From an uncultured Bacilli bacterium (lineage in GTDB: Bacteria; Bacillota_I; Bacilli_A; RF39; UBA660): a stretch of DNA of 26,941 nucleotides. The position numbers and the translations under genes were made by a program. Position 1 is the stretch's first letter. Each line of letters starts with the position of its first letter. This document shows, piece by piece, positions 6,714 through 12,436 of this stretch. Where the stretch lies: positions 1-26,941 of the forward strand of contig CALVVW010000014.1 of assembly GCA_944364005.1 (NCBI GenBank). The letters are read 5' to 3'. Below the pieces are notes generated by a model that had not been told where the DNA came from, made no database searches, and was given only the letters and a program-made list of their open reading frames with translations.

Positions 6714-7527
6714 AATAAAAGAATTAATAAATCATGCAGACGCTATTATTGTTGGAGCAGGAGCAGGACTATCCACATCGGCAGGAATCAACTACGGAGA
6801 AAAAGACTTTCCTAAACTTTTCCCTGAATTAGTAAAAAAATATCATATGACAGATATGTACACTTCTAGTTTTTATGACTTTAAAACAGAAGAAGAGCGC
6901 TGGAGTTACTGGGCAAAACATATAAATTACTTGTATAATGTAGAAGCAAAAGACGTATATAAAGATTTATATAATTTGGTAAAAGGCAAAAATTATTTTG
7001 TCATTACTACAAACGTAGATGGACAGTTTTTAAAAGCGGGCTTTAATGAGAATAAAGTATTTGAAGTACAAGGATCACTTTCTAAAATTCAATGTAGTAG
7101 GGCATGCCATAATAAATTATATGATGACTTAGATTTAGTAAATAAAATGTTAAAAGAAGACCATGACTGTAAAATACCAAAAGAACTTGTTCCATATTGT
7201 CCCAACTGTGGTGAGGCCATGGAAGTAAACCTTAGAAAAGACGAGTATTTTGTAGAAGATGATCACTGGCACAAATTACATAAAAATTATGAAGATTTCA
7301 TTAATAAATATAAGGATAAAAATATTTTATTATTAGAACTAGGAGTAGGATTTAATACACCAGGAATTATTCGCTTTCCTTTTGAAGAAATGACTACAAA
7401 GTTAAAAAACATAAACTTAATTAGAGTAAATGAAAAATATTTAGAATCATTTTATGACATAAAAGATAAGACAATTTTAATAAAGGATGATTGCAAAAAC
7501 TTTCTAACAAAGTTACAAAATAAATAG
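6697..7527 (+). CDS. SirTM-class sirtuin, protein ADP-ribosyltransferase
   Basis: The protein has 276 residues from ATG 6697 (MTDYSKIKEL). An upstream in-frame ATG at 6649 would add 16 residues deep inside the macrodomain gene without homology and is less likely; GAAGAGGAT lies before 6697. GAGAGLS at 20-26 binds NAD, and TTNVDGQ at 104-110 is the sirtuin TQNxD equivalent. At 123-127 the sequence is EVQGS, so the catalytic histidine of deacetylase sirtuins is replaced by Gln125, as in SirTM enzymes that ADP-ribosylate proteins. Zinc cysteines are C133, C137, C168 and C171. It should add ADP-ribose that the preceding macrodomain removes. The target protein is not identifiable here. Confidence 0.9.
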   Translation: MTDYSKIKELINHADAIIVGAGAGLSTSAGINYGEKDFPKLFPELVKKYHMTDMYTSSFYDFKTEEERWSYWAKHINYLYNVEAKDVYKDLYNLVKGKNYFVITTNVDGQFLKAGFNENKVFEVQGSLSKIQCSRACHNKLYDDLDLVNKMLKEDHDCKIPKELVPYCPNCGEAMEVNLRKDEYFVEDDHWHKLHKNYEDFINKYKDKNILLLELGVGFNTPGIIRFPFEEMTTKLKNINLIRVNEKYLESFYDIKDKTILIKDDCKNFLTKLQNK

Positions 7528-7569
7528 TTCACGAACAAGAATATAAAAAATTATATAACAAAAAAAGAA

Positions 7570-7605
7570 ATAATCCTCTTCTAAAATGTTAGAAAAGGAT
7601 TTTTG
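7570..7605 (+). terminator. Terminator after sirtuin operon
   Basis: AATCCTCTTCT at 7572-7582 pairs with AGAAAAGGATT at 7591-7601, followed by TTTTT. A related sequence (ctaaaatattagaaaagg) precedes the second peptide unit near 8037, so this hairpin seems to have been duplicated with the repeat. Confidence 0.7.
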
Positions 7606-7610
7606 GTAAT

Positions 7611-7637
7611 TTGTTTTAAAATTTAGTTTATGATAAT
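7611..7637 (+). promoter_or_regulatory. Candidate promoter of peptide mRNA, unit 1
   Basis: TTGTTT at 7611-7616, 15 bases, then GATAAT at 7632-7637 within TTATGATAAT. Equivalent elements are at 8068-8094 (unit 2) and 8560-8586 (TTGTAT, unit 3) with the same spacing. The spacing is short for sigma-A, so the exact -10 is uncertain, but conservation in all three units is clear. Confidence 0.45.
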
Positions 7638-7702
7638 ATAAAATCTAGGAAATATTTAACTACTTGAGTGCTTGCCAACTTCAAAAGGAAGGAGGCTAGA
7701 AT

Positions 7703-7786
7703 ATGGTTAAGAAGGATATACTAATTTGTTCTTTACTTCTAATCATCTTTTCACTACTATCTATCCTTTTTATTATAGTGAAATAA
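7703..7786 (+). CDS. Small hydrophobic peptide, candidate type I toxin, unit 1
   Basis: The peptide has 27 residues: a short basic start (MVKKD), one hydrophobic segment rich in Leu and Ile (about residues 6-25), and a final lysine. This fits a single membrane-spanning helix with a positively charged end, the form of many type I toxins; I do not see a named family such as Fst/Ldr or TxpA. GGAAGGAGG at 7687-7695 is a near-perfect ribosome binding site 7 bases before ATG. AAAAGGA at 7683-7689 can pair with TCCTTTT at 7764-7770 inside the frame, which would hide the ribosome binding site. The frame is preserved in all three units, evidence for selection on the peptide. Confidence 0.75.
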   Translation: MVKKDILICSLLLIIFSLLSILFIIVK

Positions 7787-7793
7787 AACATTT

Positions 7794-7901
7794 AAAAAGC
7801 ACTCAAACTAGTTAGTTGAGTGCTACCGCAAAACAAAAGGCAAGTACTTAACTAACAGATGTTAAGTATTTCCTATTTTTAATTGTAAGAATTCTTCTTA
7901 C
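7794..7901 (-). ncRNA. Antisense RNA, candidate antitoxin, unit 1
   Basis: A minus-strand promoter at 7908-7936 would start a transcript near 7901. It would fold as GTAAGAA/TTCTTAC (7885-7901), TACTTAAC/GTTAAGTA (7845-7868) with an 8-base loop, and GCACTCAA/TTGAGTGC (7799-7823), ending in TTTTT at 7798-7794. The length is about 108 nt. It is complementary to the 3' untranslated part of the peptide mRNA. The loop of the second hairpin differs between units. Confidence 0.7.
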
Positions 7902-7907
7902 GAATTA

Positions 7908-7936
7908 ATCATAACATAAGAAAACTAGGTTTTCAA
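7908..7936 (-). promoter_or_regulatory. Antisense RNA promoter, unit 1
   Basis: On the minus strand, TTGAAA (7936-7931), exactly 17 bases, then TATGAT (7913-7908). Spacing and -10 are identical in all three units, although much of the spacer sequence is not conserved. Confidence 0.75.
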
Positions 7937-8159
7937 GTACAAGATAAAAGGATGAATAAATCAAAAGTTATAAAAAAGATATATACTAAACTAAACATTT
8001 TTAAAAAGTATAAGAGTAATAATTAAAAAAACTTTCCTAAAATATTAGAAAAGGATTTTTTAGTCATTTGTTTTAAAATTTAGTTTATGATAATATAAAA
8101 TCTAGGAAATATTTAACTACTTGAGTGCTTGCCAACTTCAAAAGGAAGGAGGCTAGAAT

Positions 8160-8243
8160 ATGGTTAAGAAGGATATACTAATTTGTTCTTTACTTCTAAT
8201 CATCTTTTCACTACTATCTATCCTTTTTATTATAGTGAAATAA
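8160..8243 (+). CDS. Small hydrophobic peptide, candidate type I toxin, unit 2
   Basis: The reading frame encodes 27 residues with the same amino-acid sequence as unit 1 and the same leader: GGAAGGAGG at 8144-8152, 7 bases before ATG. Leader and frame look identical at the base level, which indicates a recent duplication or ongoing gene conversion. The candidate + strand promoter is at 8068-8094. The expected product is a short membrane-inserting peptide. Confidence 0.75.
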   Translation: MVKKDILICSLLLIIFSLLSILFIIVK

Positions 8244-8250
8244 AACATTT

Positions 8251-8353
8251 AAAAAGCACTCAAACTAGTTAGTTGAGTGCAAACCCTATTTAGGCAAGTA
8301 CTTAACTACTGGATGTTAAGTATTTCCTATTTTATTGTAAGATGATTTCTTAC
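8251..8353 (-). ncRNA. Antisense RNA, candidate antitoxin, unit 2
   Basis: About 103 nt from the promoter at 8360-8388 to the T-run at 8255-8251. Stems match unit 1: GTAAGA/TCTTAC (8337-8353), TACTTAAC/GTTAAGTA (8299-8322), GCACTCAA/TTGAGTGC (8256-8280). The middle loop reads ATCCAGTA on the RNA strand where unit 1 has ATCTGTTA, and the linker to the terminator hairpin also differs. Confidence 0.7.
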
Positions 8354-8359
8354 AAACTA

Positions 8360-8388
8360 ATCATAGCATACGAAACTCATATCTTCAA
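8360..8388 (-). promoter_or_regulatory. Antisense RNA promoter, unit 2
   Basis: On the minus strand, TTGAAG (8388-8383), 17 bases, TATGAT (8365-8360). Same spacing as units 1 and 3. Confidence 0.75.
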
Positions 8389-8651
8389 GTATAAGCTCAA
8401 AAAAATATATTTTGGTAGAAAAACTACATTTTGTATATAGTTTGAAAATTATTAATAAATTATGATATCTAATATGCTAGATCTAATTAATTTTTTAAAT
8501 TATATGAGTAATTATTAAAAATCTTTAATCAAAATATCAGAAAAATATTTTTTCTTTGTTTGTATAAAAAAACAATATATGATAATCTACCAAATAGGAA
8601 ATATTTAACTACTTGAGTGCTTGCCAACTTCAAAAGGAAGGAGGCTAGAAT

Positions 8652-8735
8652 ATGGTTAAGAAGGATACACTAATTTGTTCTTTACTTCTAATCATCTTTT
8701 CACTACTATCTATCCTTTTTATTATAGTGAAATAA
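8652..8735 (+). CDS. Small hydrophobic peptide, candidate type I toxin, unit 3
   Basis: The peptide has 27 residues and differs from units 1 and 2 at one position: codon 6 is ACA (Thr) instead of ATA (Ile), at the edge of the hydrophobic segment. The leader and ribosome binding site GGAAGGAGG (8636-8644) are unchanged. Upstream DNA is more diverged than in the other units (TTGTAT ... GATAAT at 8560-8586), so this is probably the oldest split. The expected product is the same type of membrane peptide. Confidence 0.75.
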   Translation: MVKKDTLICSLLLIIFSLLSILFIIVK

Positions 8736-8742
8736 AACATTT

Positions 8743-8847
8743 AAAAAGCACTCAAACTAGTTAGTTGAGTGCACCAACCAAATTTGGCAAGTACTTAACT
8801 AGCGACTGTTAAGTATTTCCTATTTTTATTGTAAGAAGTTCTCTTAC
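8743..8847 (-). ncRNA. Antisense RNA, candidate antitoxin, unit 3
   Basis: About 105 nt from the promoter at 8854-8882 to the T-run at 8747-8743. It has the same three stems (8831-8847, 8792-8815, 8748-8772). The middle loop on the RNA strand is AGTCGCTA, the most different of the three, and the linker before the terminator hairpin is also unit-specific. Confidence 0.7.
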
Positions 8848-8853
8848 AACTTC

Positions 8854-8882
8854 ATCATAGCACATTATCCTTTTTCTATCAA
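8854..8882 (-). promoter_or_regulatory. Antisense RNA promoter, unit 3
   Basis: On the minus strand, TTGATA (8882-8877), 17 bases, TATGAT (8859-8854). It lies back to back with the + strand promoter of the ABC-F leader. Confidence 0.75.
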
Positions 8883-8913
8883 GAAATAAAATAAGTACAA
8901 AATATAAAAATTA

Positions 8914-8922
8914 TGATATAAT
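8914..8922 (+). promoter_or_regulatory. Extended -10 promoter of ABC-F leader
   Basis: TGATATAAT at 8914-8922 is an extended -10 (TGn plus TATAAT). The region 17 bases upstream (AGTACA) is a poor -35. It precedes the first leader ORF by about 22 bases. Confidence 0.6.
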
Positions 8923-8944
8923 GAAAAAGAAAGAAGGCGCATCT

Positions 8945-8995
8945 ATGGTAATAAATAATCAATTTCAAAACTTTATCTATAAAATTATGGATTAG
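8945..8995 (+). CDS. Leader peptide 1 of ABC-F gene
   Basis: A 16-residue frame (MVINNQFQNFIYKIMD) with a ribosome binding site AAGAAGG at 8931-8937. It sits between the promoter and an intrinsic terminator, the usual place for an attenuation peptide in antibiotic-inducible ABC-F genes. A ribosome stalled here could prevent terminator folding. The role is inferred from position; the peptide has no homolog I recognise. Confidence 0.55.
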   Translation: MVINNQFQNFIYKIMD

Positions 8996-9031
8996 ATTGA
9001 TTATTTTTACTATGTATAAATTAAATAAAAG

Positions 9032-9072
9032 AAAGGACACAGTCTATGACATAATGGACTTGTGTCTTTTTC
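9032..9072 (+). terminator. Attenuator terminator in ABC-F leader
   Basis: GACACA at 9036-9041 and GTC 9042-9044 pair with GAC 9057-9059 and TGTGTC 9061-9066 (one bulge), followed by TTTTT at 9067-9071. It lies inside the leader, 83 bases before the ABC-F start, so default transcription should stop before the gene. Confidence 0.7.
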
Positions 9073-9089
9073 TGTTTGGAGGTGGGAAC

Positions 9090-9110
9090 ATGAGAATAGT
9101 AATAAAATAA
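9090..9110 (+). CDS. Leader peptide 2 of ABC-F gene
   Basis: A six-residue frame (MRIVIK) with a strong ribosome binding site GGAGGTG at 9078-9084. It ends 5 bases before the first GGCATAA of the alternating hairpins. A ribosome on it would influence which hairpin forms. That is the design of translational attenuators; inference from layout. Confidence 0.5.
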   Translation: MRIVIK

Positions 9111-9114
9111 GTAC

Positions 9115-9151
9115 GGCATAAACTTTGATTATGCCAGAAAGGAAGGCATAA
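9115..9151 (+). promoter_or_regulatory. Alternating hairpins over the ABC-F ribosome binding site
   Basis: GGCATAA at 9115-9121 and again at 9145-9151 can each pair with TTATGCC at 9129-9135. Pairing with the second copy covers the end of the ribosome binding site GGAAGG (9141-9146); pairing with the first leaves it free. A ribosome over 9115-9121 would favour the closed form unless it also blocks TTATGCC, so the direction of switching cannot be settled by eye. Confidence 0.6.
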
Positions 9152-9154
9152 GAG

Positions 9155-10660
9155 ATGTTAGAAATAAACAATTTAAGTATTAAAGTACATAATAAATATT
9201 TGATAAAAGACTTATCATTAATATTAAATAAAAAAGATAAATTAGCAGTTATTGGTGAAGAAGGAAATGGTAAATCTACTTTTCTAAAGGCAATATTAGG
9301 AATCGCTGATTTTGCAGAAGTAGAAGGTACCATTAATATCAAGGAAAACAGGATTGGTTATCTAGAGCAATCATTAACAGAAGATGAGCTTGAAAAAACA
9401 GGATATGAATATTTATTTACTAGTGATGAAGATTATTATAATCATGTAAATAGTTTTTATAAATATTTAGATAGATTAAATTTAAAAGATGACTTACTAG
9501 ATAGAAAATTAAAAACATTATCTGGTGGAGAGAAAGTAAAGATTCGTATTGTAAAACTATTATTAGAAGAGTATGACATTTTATTATTAGATGAACCGAC
9601 GAATGATTTAGATATCGAAACGTTAGAATGGTTAGAAACCTTTATCAATAAACTAGAGCAACCGGTTATCTATGTATCCCATGATGAAACATTGCTTTCT
9701 CATACTGCAAATATGATATTACATATCGAACAAATAAAACATAAAACAGAATGTAGACATACCCTAGTAAGAATAGATTATGATACGTATGTAGTAGAAA
9801 GGTTAAACAAATTAAATAAGCAAGCACAAATGGCAAAATCGGAAAAGAGAAAATATCAAGAGCAACAATCAAAATTACAACAAGTCATGCAGAAGGTAGA
9901 GTATCAGCAAAATACGATTTCTAGAAGTGATCCTCATGGAGCAAGATTATTAAAAAAGAAGATGCACTCTCTAAAGTCACAGCAGAAGAAGTTAGATAAT
10001 AAAGAGTTAACTGAATTACCAGATGTAGAAGAGAGTATCCATTTTTTCTTTGAAGAAGTAGAAATTCCAAAATCAAAGACCATTATTAGTATTTCTATAA
10101 AAGAGTTAAAAGTACAGGATAAAATATTATCAAAAAATATAGAATTAGTTGTAATAGGCAATCCTCATATTTGTATTATTGGACAAAATGGAGTAGGAAA
10201 ATCTACATTAATAAAAGAACTTTATAATGCTCTAAAAACAAGAGATGATATTAAAGTAGGATATATGTCTCAAAATTATGAAGATATTCTAAGTTGCTAT
10301 GATAAAGTAATAGACTTTATTGCTCCAAGTAGTAAAAAAGAAGATATCACAAAAGCAAGAATGTATTTAGGTAATATGAATTTCACAAGAGAGGAAATGG
10401 AAGGAAGCATAACCGAATTAAGTAATGGTACCAAAGCAAAACTAATCTTAATAAAATTAGTGTTAGATAAATGTAATGTACTATTATTAGACGAACCAAC
10501 AAGAAATGTAAGTCCACTATCTAATCCCGTCATTAGAAAAGTGTTAAAAGAATTTCAAGGAACAATTATTAGTGTTTCACATGATAGAAAATATATAGAA
10601 GAAGTAATAGATAAATTATATACTTTAACACCAGAGGGACTAATTTTAGAAAAAGTATGA
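9155..10660 (+). CDS. ABC-F ATPase, probable ribosome-protection antibiotic resistance factor
   Basis: The protein has 501 residues: two ABC domains and no membrane segments, the ABC-F plan, at the length of the resistance members. Domain 1: Walker A GEEGNGKS (34-41), LSGGE (122-126), LLLDEPTNDLD (143-153), switch SHD (175-177). A charged helical linker (about 215-285) corresponds to the segment that reaches the ribosome. Domain 2: Walker A GQNGVGKS (343-350), an altered signature LSNGT (422-426), LLLDEPT (443-449) followed by RNVS instead of NHLD, and SHD at 475-477. The inducible leader (8945-9151) supports a role against ribosome-targeting antibiotics, as for VmlR, Lsa and Lmo0919. The drug spectrum cannot be told. 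Confidence 0.85.
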   Translation: MLEINNLSIKVHNKYLIKDLSLILNKKDKLAVIGEEGNGKSTFLKAILGIADFAEVEGTINIKENRIGYLEQSLTEDELEKTGYEYLFTSDEDYYNHVNSFYKYLDRLNLKDDLLDRKLKTLSGGEKVKIRIVKLLLEEYDILLLDEPTNDLDIETLEWLETFINKLEQPVIYVSHDETLLSHTANMILHIEQIKHKTECRHTLVRIDYDTYVVERLNKLNKQAQMAKSEKRKYQEQQSKLQQVMQKVEYQQNTISRSDPHGARLLKKKMHSLKSQQKKLDNKELTELPDVEESIHFFFEEVEIPKSKTIISISIKELKVQDKILSKNIELVVIGNPHICIIGQNGVGKSTLIKELYNALKTRDDIKVGYMSQNYEDILSCYDKVIDFIAPSSKKEDITKARMYLGNMNFTREEMEGSITELSNGTKAKLILIKLVLDKCNVLLLDEPTRNVSPLSNPVIRKVLKEFQGTIISVSHDRKYIEEVIDKLYTLTPEGLILEKV

Positions 10661-10690
10661 TATATTAATGATATAGTTAGGAGGATAGAT

Positions 10691-11254
10691 ATGAGAAAAA
10701 ATATTAAAACAACAGAAGCCATCTTTCCAATGCCAGTCTTGATGATTGCGACATATAATGAAGATGGTACAGTAGATGTGATGAATGCTGCCTGGGGAAT
10801 GATGTTAGAAAGAGATTATGTAGTATTAAATTTAACAGAAACTCATAGGACAGTAAAAAATATTAAGGACAGAAAAGCTTTTACTGTGAGTATTGCAGAT
10901 AGTAATCATGTAGTGGAAGCAGATTATTTTGGAGTAGTATCAGGAAATAATACATCAGATAAATTTGAAAAAAGTGGTCTAACTGCAAGTAAATCAGAAA
11001 CAGTAAACGCTCCAATAATCAATGAATTTCCAATCTGTATAGAATGTGAATTTGTTGAATATCAAGATGATGAATTTGGATGCGGCGTTGTTGGTAAAGT
11101 AGTAAATGTTTCTGTAGATGAAAAAGTAATGACCAACGATAAAGTAGATATTACAAAAGTAAATGCCATTGCTTTTGATCCATATACTCATGGTTACTAT
11201 AAAGTAACAGAAAGAGTAGGAGAAGCCTTTAAAGACGGATTAAAATTAAAATAA
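10691..11254 (+). CDS. Flavin reductase-like / flavoredoxin family protein
   Basis: The protein has 187 residues and is soluble. It matches the FMN-binding split-barrel flavin reductase-like family: PMPVLMIATYNEDGTVDVMNAAWG at the N-terminus (the FMN-contacting strand and turn), then VLNLTETHRTVKNIKDRKAFTVSIA, with VVEADYFGVVSGN and DKFEKSGLT later, in the order usual for flavoredoxin-type proteins. It probably binds FMN and moves electrons from NAD(P)H or a partner; the acceptor is unknown. It follows the ABC-F gene by 30 bases with a ribosome binding site (TTAGGAGG) and no terminator between, so it may be co-transcribed and therefore also under the attenuator. Confidence 0.85.
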   Translation: MRKNIKTTEAIFPMPVLMIATYNEDGTVDVMNAAWGMMLERDYVVLNLTETHRTVKNIKDRKAFTVSIADSNHVVEADYFGVVSGNNTSDKFEKSGLTASKSETVNAPIINEFPICIECEFVEYQDDEFGCGVVGKVVNVSVDEKVMTNDKVDITKVNAIAFDPYTHGYYKVTERVGEAFKDGLKLK

Positions 11255-11260
11255 TCATAT

Positions 11261-11296
11261 AAAAGTCAATAAATCAAAATTGGCTTTTTATTTTTC
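11261..11296 (+). terminator. Terminator after flavin reductase-like gene
   Basis: AAAAGTCAAT at 11261-11270 pairs with ATTGGCTTTT at 11279-11288 (one G-T pair), followed by a T-rich run. Confidence 0.75.
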
Positions 11297-11310
11297 CTAA
11301 AAAGAAAATA

Positions 11311-11338
11311 TTGTACTTTCCAATTTATCCTGTATAAT
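11311..11338 (+). promoter_or_regulatory. Promoter of the Ig-like protein gene
   Basis: TTGTAC at 11311-11316, 16 bases, TATAAT at 11333-11338. The in-frame ATG at 11337 overlaps this -10, which excludes it as the translation start. Confidence 0.7.
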
Positions 11339-11357
11339 GAGAGTAAAGGAGAGTAGT

Positions 11358-11786
11358 ATGAGAAAAAAAGTATGGATAATTGTTGGAATTTTAATAGTCG
11401 TGATAGGAATGATTGCTATTGGTATCTGGACAAGACAAATACATGACAAAAGAATCAATCAAGTAGATGGTGTTAGTATCAAAATTAAAGAAGGAACTTT
11501 AACAAATACTGGAGCAACTATCATTATTACTGATACCACAGATAAAAATTATTCTTATGGAGAACCCTATCGAATTGATAAAAAAGAAAATGGAAAGTGG
11601 AAGGAAGCTCCCAAAGTAATAGATGATGCCTTCTTTAATCAACCAGCTTATCATCCAGATGAAAACAACGAAATAATTAGAAAAATTAATTGGGAGTGGA
11701 TTTATGGAAAGTTAAAACCTGGTACTTATAGGTTTGTAACGGATGCATCTGATCATTCTATTTCGGTAGAGTTTACAATCAAATGA
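11358..11786 (+). CDS. Membrane-anchored protein with bacterial Ig-like domain
   Basis: The protein has 142 residues from ATG 11358, chosen because AAAGGAGAG (11345-11353) precedes it and the promoter -10 covers the upstream ATG. Residues about 4-25 are an uncleaved signal anchor (KKVWIIVGILIVVIGMIAIG); there is no lipobox cysteine. The extracellular part follows the pattern of small Gram-positive Ig-like domains: KIKEGTLTNTGATIIITDTTD, then YSYGEPYRIDKKENGKWKE, and KLKPGTYRFVTD near the end. Such domains are usually surface-exposed with unknown ligands. It is transcribed alone and converges on the TetR gene through a shared terminator. Confidence 0.75.
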   Translation: MRKKVWIIVGILIVVIGMIAIGIWTRQIHDKRINQVDGVSIKIKEGTLTNTGATIIITDTTDKNYSYGEPYRIDKKENGKWKEAPKVIDDAFFNQPAYHPDENNEIIRKINWEWIYGKLKPGTYRFVTDASDHSISVEFTIK

Positions 11787-11787
11787 T

Positions 11788-11816
11788 AAAAAGTTGAACT
11801 ATTTCAACTTTTTTTG
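11788..11816. terminator. Shared bidirectional terminator
   Basis: AAAAAGTTGAA pairs with TTCAACTTTTT around a short loop, with A/T-runs on both sides. The TetR stop codon (11804-11806, minus strand) lies inside the stem. It serves both convergent genes. Confidence 0.8.
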
Positions 11817-12343
11817 TTATCGTATTCGCTCATAAGAATTTGATACATTTCATCAGGGGATTCTTTGCAACCGTTTTTTAACCATTTTTTCACAATAGCG
11901 TTAAATCCAGCCTTAAAAAATTCAATATGATAGTCAATGTGTTGATTATTATAATACTTTTTAGCAAGATTAGTATCATATCGGAAATTTTCCTTACTTG
12001 GTAACATATTAGAATCATTCTCTAATTTAAAATAAGTTTTAAAGAATAATTGATTTTTTTTAATTAAATGAAATATTTTAGAAAAATCATTAGAATTATA
12101 TTTCTTTATTTTCTCATCATGATATAAGTCGTCCACATCTTGGATGAGTTTTAGACGTATTTTAGCGGCTAGGTCATAAATGTCTAAATAATTATTATAA
12201 AAAGTAGTACGATTTAGTTTTGTAATTTTACAGATATCTGTTACTGTAATTTGATTTAATTCTTTTTCTTGTAATAATGTAACAAACGCTTTTTCTATTT
12301 TCTCCTGGGATACTTTTCTTCTTTTATTATTTTGAACATTCAT
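11804..12343 (-). CDS. TetR/AcrR-family transcriptional repressor
   Basis: The protein has 179 residues. The N-terminal domain (about 10-58) has the TetR helix-turn-helix: IEKAFVTLLQEKELNQITVTDICK, then LNRTTFYNNYLDIYDL, where TFYNNY is the family YYHF-like signature. The C-terminal ligand-binding region (60-179) is helical with FxKAGFNAIVKKWLKNGCKESPDEM near the end, as in the TetR_C_8 type. GGAGG precedes the start on the minus strand. It is divergent from the gene at 12464, and the 120-base gap carries two copies of one near-palindromic operator, so it likely represses itself and the divergent genes. The ligand is unknown. Confidence 0.88.
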   Translation of the reverse strand: MNVQNNKRRKVSQEKIEKAFVTLLQEKELNQITVTDICKITKLNRTTFYNNYLDIYDLAAKIRLKLIQDVDDLYHDEKIKKYNSNDFSKIFHLIKKNQLFFKTYFKLENDSNMLPSKENFRYDTNLAKKYYNNQHIDYHIEFFKAGFNAIVKKWLKNGCKESPDEMYQILMSEYDNKKS

Positions 12344-12361
12344 AGTATTTCCTCCATTAAC

Positions 12362-12375
12362 TCAACAATTGTTTA
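12362..12375. promoter_or_regulatory. TetR operator copy 1
   Basis: TCAACAATTGTTTA, containing the perfect palindrome AACAATTGTT. It lies between the predicted TetR transcription start and its ribosome binding site, and matches the copy at 12430-12443 at 12 of 14 positions. Confidence 0.6.
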
Positions 12376-12386
12376 AAAATTGCTGA

Positions 12387-12415
12387 TTGTTTTTCATCGT
12401 TAATATTATTATACT
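12387..12415 (+). promoter_or_regulatory. Promoter of the small-protein operon
   Basis: TTGTTT at 12387-12392, exactly 17 bases, TATACT at 12410-12415. Its -10 overlaps the -10 of the opposing TetR promoter. Confidence 0.7.
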
Positions 12416-12436
12416 TTAATTGTAATACATCAACAA
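12408..12436 (-). promoter_or_regulatory. Promoter of the TetR gene
   Basis: On the minus strand, TTGTTG (12436-12431), exactly 17 bases, TATAAT (12413-12408). The -35 lies inside operator copy 2, which explains autorepression. Confidence 0.65.

Larger units (their letters stand above)
7590..8882. repeat. Three-unit tandem array of a peptide/antisense-RNA module
   Basis: Three related units lie in direct orientation, with their peptide start codons at 7703, 8160 and 8652 (offsets 457 and 492). Each unit runs from a + strand promoter, through a 5' leader beginning AGGAAATATTTAAC, a strong ribosome binding site, an 84-base reading frame, three small hairpins, and a minus-strand promoter. Reading frames and stems are nearly identical; hairpin loops, a short linker and inter-unit DNA differ. 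Units 1 and 2 also share upstream sequence; unit 3 is more diverged upstream. The arrangement is that of a multiplied type I toxin-antitoxin locus. Confidence 0.8.

Noticed and set aside
7590..8882. CRISPR-like or simple tandem repeat array
   Set aside because: Units are about 460-490 bases and contain a conserved reading frame, ribosome binding site and opposed promoters. There are no short repeats with unique spacers and no cas genes.
9010..9342. 110-codon minus-strand frame over the ABC-F start and leader
   Set aside because: It is antisense to the ABC-F Walker A region, has no ribosome binding site and has composition typical of a shadow frame.
11337..11357. ATG 11337 as start of the Ig-like protein
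   Set aside because: It overlaps the promoter -10 (11333-11338), so it would not be in the transcript. ATG 11358 has a good ribosome binding site.
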